In this document: in pieces, positions 58,794-64,000 of the stretch
Position numbering within the stretch: the stretch's first letter is position 1
Layout of the letters: the number at the start of each line of letters is the position of its first letter
From: Streptomyces sp. R302
GTDB lineage: Bacteria; Actinomycetota; Actinomycetes; Streptomycetales; Streptomycetaceae
Assembly: GCF_012927245.1 (NCBI RefSeq)
Contig: NZ_JABBGE010000012.1
Location: 1-64,000 of the forward strand
Direction of reading: 5' to 3'
Length of the DNA stretch: 64,000 nucleotides
Made by a program: the position numbers and the translations under genes
Notes under the pieces: model-generated
Seen by the model: only the letters and a program-made list of their open reading frames with translations
What the model was told of the DNA's origin: nothing
The model's database searches: none

Positions 58794-59699
58794 GTGAAGA
58801 TCGGCTGCATCGGACTCGGCGACATCGCGCAGAAGGCGTACCTGCCCGTCCTCGCCACCCTCCCCGGGGTCGAACTCCACCTCCAGACCCGCACGGCGGC
58901 CACCCTGGACCGCGTCGCCGACACCTTCCACGTGCCGGCCGCCCGCCGCCACCGGGACCTCGACGGGCTGCTCGCCGCCGGAATCGACGCGGCCTTCGTG
59001 CACGCCTCCACCGCCGCCCACCCCGAGATCGCCGGCCGCCTCCTCGACGCCGGCGTCCCCACCTACGTCGACAAGCCGCTCGCCTACGAGTACGCCGAAT
59101 CCGAGCGGATCGTCGAGCTCGCCGAGAAGCGCGGCGTCTCCCTCGCCGTCGGCTTCAACCGGCGCCTCGCCCCCGGCTACGCCCAGTGCCTCGACCACCC
59201 GCGCGAGCTGATCCTGATGCAGAAGAACCGCATCGGGCTCCCCGAGGACCCGCGCACCCTCGTCCTCGACGACTTCATCCACGTCGTCGACACGCTCCGC
59301 TTCCTCCTCCCCGGCGAGGCCGACCACATCGACGTCCGGGCCCGGATCCGCGACGGCCTCATGCACCACGTGGTGCTCCAGCTCTCCGGCGACGGCTTCA
59401 CCGCCATCGGCATGATGAACCGGATGAACGGCTCCACCGAGGAGGTCCTGGAGGTCTCCGGACAGGACACCAAGCGCCAGGTCCTGAACCTCGCCGAGGT
59501 CGTCGACCACAAGGGCCAGCCGAGCGTCCGCCGCCGCGGCGACTGGGTCCCGGTGGCCCGCCAGCGGGGCATCGAACAGGCCGTCCACGCCTTCCTCGAC
59601 GCCGTCCGCGACGGCACCCTCCTCAGCGCCCGCGACGCGCTGCTCACCCACGCCCTGTGCGAGCGCGTCGTCCGGGACGCCCTGGAGCAGGCCTCCTGA
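58794..59699 (+). CDS. Gfo/Idh/MocA-family oxidoreductase
   Basis: This 301-residue NAD(P)-dependent sugar dehydrogenase fold has KIGCIGLGDIAQKAYLPVLA at the N-terminus, VPTYVDKPLAYEYAESERIV with the conserved Glu-Lys-Pro-type block (DKPLA), and a C-terminal alpha/beta dimerisation domain. Slightly short for the family (usually 330-350). GTG 58794 follows GGGAGAGACC. Its 3' end overlaps the convergent lnt gene by 56 bases. Confidence 0.82.
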   Translation: MKIGCIGLGDIAQKAYLPVLATLPGVELHLQTRTAATLDRVADTFHVPAARRHRDLDGLLAAGIDAAFVHASTAAHPEIAGRLLDAGVPTYVDKPLAYEYAESERIVELAEKRGVSLAVGFNRRLAPGYAQCLDHPRELILMQKNRIGLPEDPRTLVLDDFIHVVDTLRFLLPGEADHIDVRARIRDGLMHHVVLQLSGDGFTAIGMMNRMNGSTEEVLEVSGQDTKRQVLNLAEVVDHKGQPSVRRRGDWVPVARQRGIEQAVHAFLDAVRDGTLLSARDALLTHALCERVVRDALEQAS

Positions 59700-61191
59700 G
59701 CGCCCCGGCGCCCGCCGCCGCGCACACCGCGCCGACCACGAGGCAGGCGCCGTAGAGCGGCCAGTCGCCCCAGCGGACGTACGCCGTCGTCGTCCCCGAC
59801 AGCGGCAGTTCGCGGACGACGGCGGTGCTCGCGTCCGTGCCGACGGGCGGTCCCACCCGCAGGCCGTCGGGGCCGTACGCGGCGCTGACCCCGGTCAGCG
59901 TCGCGTGCACCACCGGACGGCCGGTCTCCGCCGCCCGCAGCGCCGCGAGGGAGGCGTGCTGCGCGGGCGCCCAGCTGCCCTGGAAGGTGCTGGTCGAGGA
60001 CTGGACGACGATCACGTCGGCGCCGTCCCGGGCGAGCCGCCGGCCCATGTCGGGGAACGCGGACTCGAAGCAGACCAGCGGCCCGACCGCCGGCCGCCCC
60101 GCACCGGGCAGCTCCATCACCACCGGCGCCTTCCCCCGCCGCCGGTCCTCCTCGGCCGCCTTGCCCACGGCGGTCGCCCAGCCGAGCAGCTCCCGGGCCG
60201 GCACGTACTCGCCGAACGGCACGAGCCGCATCTTGTCGTACCGGTCACCGGTCGGTCGGTCCGGCGCGAAGAGCAGCGCGCTCTTGTAGATGCCGGGGCG
60301 GTCCGCCCGGCGCGCGTCCACGTTCACCAGGAGCGGCGCGTCGACCGTCCGCGCCAGCGCGGTCAGCCGGGCGGTCAGCGCGGGATCGCCGGCCGGATCC
60401 CGGCCCACCCCGCTCTCGCCCCACACCACCAGGTCGAGCCGCTGCCCGGCGAGGCCGCGCGTCAGCTCCGCGGCCCGGTCGAGGCGCCGCTCCGCGCCCT
60501 CCGGCCCGCCGTGCACCCCCGGCTGCACCATCGCCACCCGCACCGCGCCGGACGGGCGCGGCGGCGCCACGCCCCACGCCGCCGTCCCCGCCACCAGGGC
60601 GCACGCGGCGAGCCCCGCCACCCCCACCGCCCGCAGCCCCGGCACGGCGAGCAGCAGCACCACCGCCGTGTTCACCGCCACCACCAGGAGGCTCACCAGC
60701 CACACGCCGCCCACCGAGGCGAGCCGCAGCGCCGCCGGCACCTCCCACTGGCTCGCGCCCAGCAGCCCCCACGGACCGCCGAGCCCCTCCCACGACCGCA
60801 CCAGTTCGATCAGGAGCCACCCCGACGGCACCGCGCACAGCGCCACGGCGGCCCGCGCCGGAGTCGGCACCCCGCCGAGCAGCGCCCGTACGAGCACACC
60901 CCACGGCGCCCACAGCAGCCCCAGGAGCACCGCCATCACCAGCAGGAACACATGGACGCTCGGCAGCAGCCAGTGGTGCACGGCCAGCAGGAAGCCGACG
61001 CCCCCGCACCACCCGTCCAGGGCCGCCCGGCGCGCCCCCGGAGCCGTACGCACGAGGAGCAGCCACGGCGCCAGGCAGACGTACGCCCACCACCACAGGC
61101 CCGGCGCGGGGAAGGCGAGCGCCGGCAGCGCGCCGCAGCCGACGGCGAGCAGCGACCGCACCGGCCTCACGCGCCCCAGGGGCTTCCGCAT
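59644..61191 (-). CDS. lnt: apolipoprotein N-acyltransferase
   Basis: This 515-residue membrane enzyme adds the third acyl chain to lipoproteins on the outer membrane face. It has six to seven transmembrane helices at the N-terminus (CGALPALAFPAPGLWWWAYV first) and a nitrilase domain with the catalytic Glu (LVVWGESGVG), Lys (YDKMRLVPFGEYVPA) and Cys (LVCFESAFPDMG). Streptomyces usually has two lnt genes. ATG 61191 follows GGGAGG. The C-terminal codons overlap the convergent oxidoreductase gene. Confidence 0.9.
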   Translation of the reverse strand: MRKPLGRVRPVRSLLAVGCGALPALAFPAPGLWWWAYVCLAPWLLLVRTAPGARRAALDGWCGGVGFLLAVHHWLLPSVHVFLLVMAVLLGLLWAPWGVLVRALLGGVPTPARAAVALCAVPSGWLLIELVRSWEGLGGPWGLLGASQWEVPAALRLASVGGVWLVSLLVVAVNTAVVLLLAVPGLRAVGVAGLAACALVAGTAAWGVAPPRPSGAVRVAMVQPGVHGGPEGAERRLDRAAELTRGLAGQRLDLVVWGESGVGRDPAGDPALTARLTALARTVDAPLLVNVDARRADRPGIYKSALLFAPDRPTGDRYDKMRLVPFGEYVPARELLGWATAVGKAAEEDRRRGKAPVVMELPGAGRPAVGPLVCFESAFPDMGRRLARDGADVIVVQSSTSTFQGSWAPAQHASLAALRAAETGRPVVHATLTGVSAAYGPDGLRVGPPVGTDASTAVVRELPLSGTTTAYVRWGDWPLYGACLVVGAVCAAAGAGALRRPAPGRPGRRARTGRG

Positions 61192-61229
61192 GGTGTGCCT
61201 CCCGCCCGTCGCCTCCAGTCTGCGCCCGG

Positions 61230-61676
61230 TTACGGCAGCCGGCGCCAGCGCTCCTCCACGACGACCGAGCGCAGCCGCCAGCCGTCGGCGGTGCGGCGGG
61301 CCGTGAAGGCGTACCGGCCGCCGCAGACGAAGTCGTCGCCGGAGGCCGTCCGCATCGGGTTGACGTAGTCGGCGCGGATCTCGGCCGCGTCGCCGGTCTC
61401 GGCGTAGCCGCCGGGCCGGTGCAGCGTCACCCGGCGGTTGACGATCAGGTGCTGGCGTACGGGGAAGAGGGTCATGGTCGCCGCCAGCCAGTCGGCGACC
61501 TCGGCGGCGGGCCCCTCGATGCCGCCGGAGCCGGAGTAGTCGGCGCGCCCGTCCGGGGTGAAGAGGGCGCGGTAGCCGGGCCAGTCGGCGTCGTCCACGG
61601 CCGCCGCGTACCCGGTGACCAGGTCGTCGACGGCGAGCCGGTCCATCACGATCGCGAGGTCCACGCGCTGCGTCAT
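61230..61676 (-). CDS. SnoaL-like/NTF2-fold protein
   Basis: This 148-residue cone-shaped alpha+beta protein has LAVDDLVTGYAAAVDDADWP then ALFTPDGRADYSG, the SnoaL-like pattern seen in polyketide cyclases and scytalone dehydratase-like enzymes. The pocket residues cannot be assigned. ATG 61676 is chosen; GTG-type upstream start at 61703 is possible. It ends 38 bases before the start of lnt on the same strand, so it lies directly upstream and may be cotranscribed. Confidence 0.75.
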   Translation of the reverse strand: MTQRVDLAIVMDRLAVDDLVTGYAAAVDDADWPGYRALFTPDGRADYSGSGGIEGPAAEVADWLAATMTLFPVRQHLIVNRRVTLHRPGGYAETGDAAEIRADYVNPMRTASGDDFVCGGRYAFTARRTADGWRLRSVVVEERWRRLP

Positions 61677-61743
61677 CGCCTCAGTGTCGGGCAGCGGGCG
61701 CACGGCGCCAAGAGGCGTGCGCCCCCCTGTCCGGGGCCCCGGT

Positions 61744-61755
61744 CATACTGGCCGG
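61744..61755 (+). promoter_or_regulatory. -10 element giving a probable leaderless mRNA
   Basis: CATACT at 61744-61749 lies six bases before ATG 61756, with no ribosome binding site between. The -35 region (around CTGTCC) is weak. Confidence 0.4.
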
Positions 61756-62349
61756 ATGCGCATCGACGTCGACCCCGCTCTGACCGACCCCACCGCCGTC
61801 TACCGGCTGCTGACCGCGACGGTCGTCCCCCGGCCGATCGCCTGGGTCTCCACCCGCTCCGCCGACGGCACGGACAACCTCGCCCCGCACTCCTTCTTCA
61901 CCATCGCCTCGGTGAACCCGCCGGTCGTGCAGTTCACCTCCGTCGGCCGGAAGGACTCGCTGCGCAATGTGGAGGAGACCGGCGAGTTCGTGGTGAACCT
62001 CGCCCCCGAGGGGCTCTTCGAGCAGATCAACGCGACGGCGACGGACTTCCCGCGCGGCACGAGCGAGTTCGACGCCTGCGGGGTGGAGCGCGAGCCGGGC
62101 CGCCGGGTGAAGGCGCCCCGGGTGGCCGCCTCTCCGGTGGCCCTGGAGTGCGAGCTGCACAGCACGCTCCGGATCGGGGACTCGACCGTGGTCTTCGGCC
62201 GTGTCGTGCACGTCGCCGTCGACGAGGCGTTCCTGGACGACGGTCACCCCGAGATCACCCGGATGCGCCCGCTGACCCGGCTCGGGAAGAACGAGTGGGG
62301 CACCCTCGGCGGCGTCAGGGAGATCGCCCGGGTCCCCTACCAGGGCTGA
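61756..62349 (+). CDS. flavin reductase family protein
   Basis: This 197-residue split-barrel FMN protein has TATVVPRPIAWVSTRSADGT then NLAPHSFFTIASVNPPVV, the flavin-reductase/styrene-monooxygenase-reductase signature. It probably supplies reduced flavin to an oxygenase or acts on a nitro compound; partner unknown. Leaderless start is likely. A strong bidirectional terminator follows. Confidence 0.82.
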   Translation: MRIDVDPALTDPTAVYRLLTATVVPRPIAWVSTRSADGTDNLAPHSFFTIASVNPPVVQFTSVGRKDSLRNVEETGEFVVNLAPEGLFEQINATATDFPRGTSEFDACGVEREPGRRVKAPRVAASPVALECELHSTLRIGDSTVVFGRVVHVAVDEAFLDDGHPEITRMRPLTRLGKNEWGTLGGVREIARVPYQG

Positions 62350-62359
62350 GGAACGCGAG

Positions 62360-62393
62360 GGGGCGGGCCCCGCGCCTCGCGGGACCCGCCCCC
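62360..62393. terminator. bidirectional terminator
   Basis: GGGGGCGGGCCCCGCG and CGCGGGACCCGCCCCC pair with one mismatch around a CCT loop, between convergent flavin reductase and uppP. Confidence 0.8.
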
Positions 62394-62417
62394 GGCGGAA
62401 TCGTCTCTCCCGGGACC

Positions 62418-63293
62418 TCAGTCGCCGGACTCGCCCGCGTGCGGGCTGAGGACGTCCGTGCCGACCAGGACGAACAGCAGGATGCCCAGCGCGATCCGGT
62501 AGTAGACGAACGGCATGAAGGACTTCGTGGTGATGAACTTCATGAACCAGGCGATCACCGCGTAGCCCACGCCGAAGGCGACGATCGTCGCGAAGATCGT
62601 CGGACCCCAGGAGACGTGACCGCCCTCGGTCGCGTCCTTCAGCTCGAAGACACCGGAGGCGAGCACGGCGGGGACCGCCAGGAGGAACGAGTAGCGGGCG
62701 GCGGACTCACGGGTGTAGCCCATCAGCAGACCGCCGGAGATCGTCGCGCCCGAGCGGGAGACGCCCGGGATGAGTGCCATCGCCTGGCAGACGCCGTAGA
62801 TCAGGCCGTCGCGGACGCCGAGGTCCTTGAGCGTCTTGCGCTCCCGGACCACCCGGTGGCGGCCGCCGAGCTCGTCGCGGGCGGCGAGCCGGTCGGCGAT
62901 GCCGAGGACGATACCCATCACGATCAGCGTGGTGGCGATGAGCCGCAGGTCGCGGAAGGGGCCCTCGATCTGGTCCTTGAGCGTGAGGCCGAGGACGCCG
63001 ATCGGGAGGGAGCCGACGATCACCAGCCAGCCCATCTGGGCGTCGTGGTCGGAGCGCATCGACTTGTCCGCCAGCGAGCGGAACCATGCCGAGACGATCC
63101 TGCCGATGTCCTTGCGGAAGTAGATCAGGACGGCGGTCTCCGTGCCGATCTGCGTGATCGCCGTGAAGGCCGCGCCCGGGTCCTCCCAGCCGGCGAAGGC
63201 GGCGGTGAGCCGGAGGTGCGCGCTGGAGGAGATGGGAAGGAACTCCGTCAGCCCCTGGACGAGTCCGAGGATGAACGATTCGAACCAACTCAT
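62418..63293 (-). CDS. uppP: undecaprenyl-diphosphate phosphatase
   Basis: This 291-residue integral membrane enzyme recycles undecaprenyl diphosphate to the monophosphate for peptidoglycan synthesis and gives bacitracin resistance. It has GLVQGLTEFLPISSSAHLRL at the start (catalytic Glu and Ser), PGVSRSGATISGGLLMGYTR in the middle (second catalytic block), and about seven further transmembrane helices. ATG 63293 lacks a ribosome binding site. It lies 80 bases after the TVP38 gene on the same strand. Confidence 0.95.
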   Translation of the reverse strand: MSWFESFILGLVQGLTEFLPISSSAHLRLTAAFAGWEDPGAAFTAITQIGTETAVLIYFRKDIGRIVSAWFRSLADKSMRSDHDAQMGWLVIVGSLPIGVLGLTLKDQIEGPFRDLRLIATTLIVMGIVLGIADRLAARDELGGRHRVVRERKTLKDLGVRDGLIYGVCQAMALIPGVSRSGATISGGLLMGYTRESAARYSFLLAVPAVLASGVFELKDATEGGHVSWGPTIFATIVAFGVGYAVIAWFMKFITTKSFMPFVYYRIALGILLFVLVGTDVLSPHAGESGD

Positions 63294-63373
63294 GGGGCTT
63301 GGGCCGTCCCGTATGTACGTGTGCGGTCAGAAGGTCGAGCGCAGCGTACCGCCCCAAGGTGACGTGCTCGTGA

Positions 63374-64000
63374 TCAGGCGGCGTCGGCCGTCGCGGGCGC
63401 GGTCACGGACTCCGCCACGGGCGCGTTCGCGGGTGTGGCCGGCCGCCGCAGGGCGTGCCGCTTCCGCCAGGCGACCACCGCCGCGGTGAGCCCCGACACC
63501 ACGATGAACCCGGCCGAGAACAGGAACGCCGGAGAGCCGGGCTCGCCCGCCCGCGCGCCGGCCACCACGTACGCCGCCGTGTTCGGCACCGTGCCGATCG
63601 CCGTCGCCACCAGGAACGGCACGTACCCCATCCGCGAGACCGCCGCGCAGTAGTTGGCCGCGGCGAACGGCACGCCGGGGAAGAGCCGGATCGCCAGCAT
63701 CGAGCGGAAGCCGTGCCGGCTCAGCTGCCCGTCCGCCGCCCGCAGCCAGCGCCCCTTGAGCAGCGGCCGCAGCGCGTCCTGCCCGAGCACCCGGCCCAGC
63801 GTGAACGAGATCCCGGCGCCGAGCACCGTCCCCGCCACCGCCGCCGTCAGCCCGTACGCGGAACCGAAGAGCGCCCCCGCCGCGAGGTTCAGCACCGGGC
63901 GCGGCACGAACGCCGCCGTGCACAGCCCGTACGCCAGACCGAACAGCAGCACCGCGTCCGCGCCGGCCGCCCGCGGCCACCCCGAGGCCAGCAGGCGCTG
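63374..64000 (-). CDS. TVP38/TMEM64 family membrane protein, partial at its 5' end
   Basis: At least 209 codons of a VTT-domain protein are present: FVPRPVLNLAAGALFGSAYG then GLTAAVAGTVLGAGISFTLG, the domain core, and PGVPFAAANYCAAVSRMGYV. Upstream of the first possible GTG (63952) the frame stays open with compatible residues (QRLLASGWPRAAGADA) to the window edge, so the true start is beyond base 64000. The family is probably a lipid scramblase or undecaprenyl-phosphate flippase-like protein; neighbouring uppP fits that idea. Confidence 0.8.
   Translation of the reverse strand, partial: QRLLASGWPRAAGADAVLLFGLAYGLCTAAFVPRPVLNLAAGALFGSAYGLTAAVAGTVLGAGISFTLGRVLGQDALRPLLKGRWLRAADGQLSRHGFRSMLAIRLFPGVPFAAANYCAAVSRMGYVPFLVATAIGTVPNTAAYVVAGARAGEPGSPAFLFSAGFIVVSGLTAAVVAWRKRHALRRPATPANAPVAESVTAPATADAA

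Overview
The window is chromosomal DNA from a Streptomyces-type actinobacterium. The evidence is very high G+C with third codon positions almost always G or C, many GTG starts, TTGACN-17-TAnnnT promoters, several apparently leaderless mRNAs, and lineage-typical families (DUF5999, DUF6114, DUF6230, DUF6325, DUF6924, LAL regulators, GPP34). No antibiotic biosynthetic cluster is seen. All calls come from reading the sequence; none was checked against a database. Layout, 1-11.1 kb: the 3' end of a 5S rRNA gene with its terminator is followed by a conserved actinobacterial block. It holds a phosphatidylglycerophosphate-synthase-like gene, a nucleotidyltransferase/PMM-like fusion, DUF881-Sbp-DUF881, a GarA-like FHA protein, FtsR, a DUF151 nuclease, a second MerR regulator with an in-frame amber codon near its 5' end, DNA polymerase IV and a PRC-barrel protein. 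The order matches Mycobacterium tuberculosis Rv1822-Rv1832 but gcvH is absent. 11.2-19.5 kb: a tandem glycine riboswitch precedes gcvP, then come DUF5999, an unknown protein, a GCS2-type ligase, a CPBP protease and a PhzF isomerase. 19.5-20.5 kb is a scar: a frameshifted IS21 istA remnant abuts the 5' stub of an aminoglycoside-phosphotransferase-like gene. 20.4-34.8 kb is a mosaic of regulators (PadR, MocR, LysR, AraC, TetR), three EamA exporters, FMN-binding PaiB/PNPOx proteins, a Rieske lipoprotein, an isochorismatase-fold protein and a type I signal peptidase. 35-39 kb is a tightly overlapping operon of three DUF6230 exported proteins, two DUF6114 membrane proteins and one unknown exported protein. 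39.7-49.2 kb is the most mobile-looking part: a palindromic MITE supplies the stop codon of a LAL regulator gene, followed by a secreted polyester-hydrolase-like cutinase. Two homologous integrase 3' remnants then flank a segment with degenerate hairpin repeats, a small ORF overlapping a glutamate decarboxylase gene, a GAP-family membrane protein, DUF1254, DUF6325 and SHOCT genes. 49.2-64 kb holds a HipA-like kinase/DUF3037 pair, two SDR reductases under one strong promoter, an orphan peptide-binding lipoprotein, uracil-DNA glycosylase, a DinB-fold protein, a TetR/FAD-monooxygenase divergon with a 24-bp minisatellite and twin palindromes, a Gfo/Idh oxidoreductase, apolipoprotein N-acyltransferase, a flavin reductase, UppP and a truncated TVP38-type gene. 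A recurring theme is short tandem repeats (units of 11, 13, 15, 18, 18 and 24 bp), several lying inside or beside gene starts.
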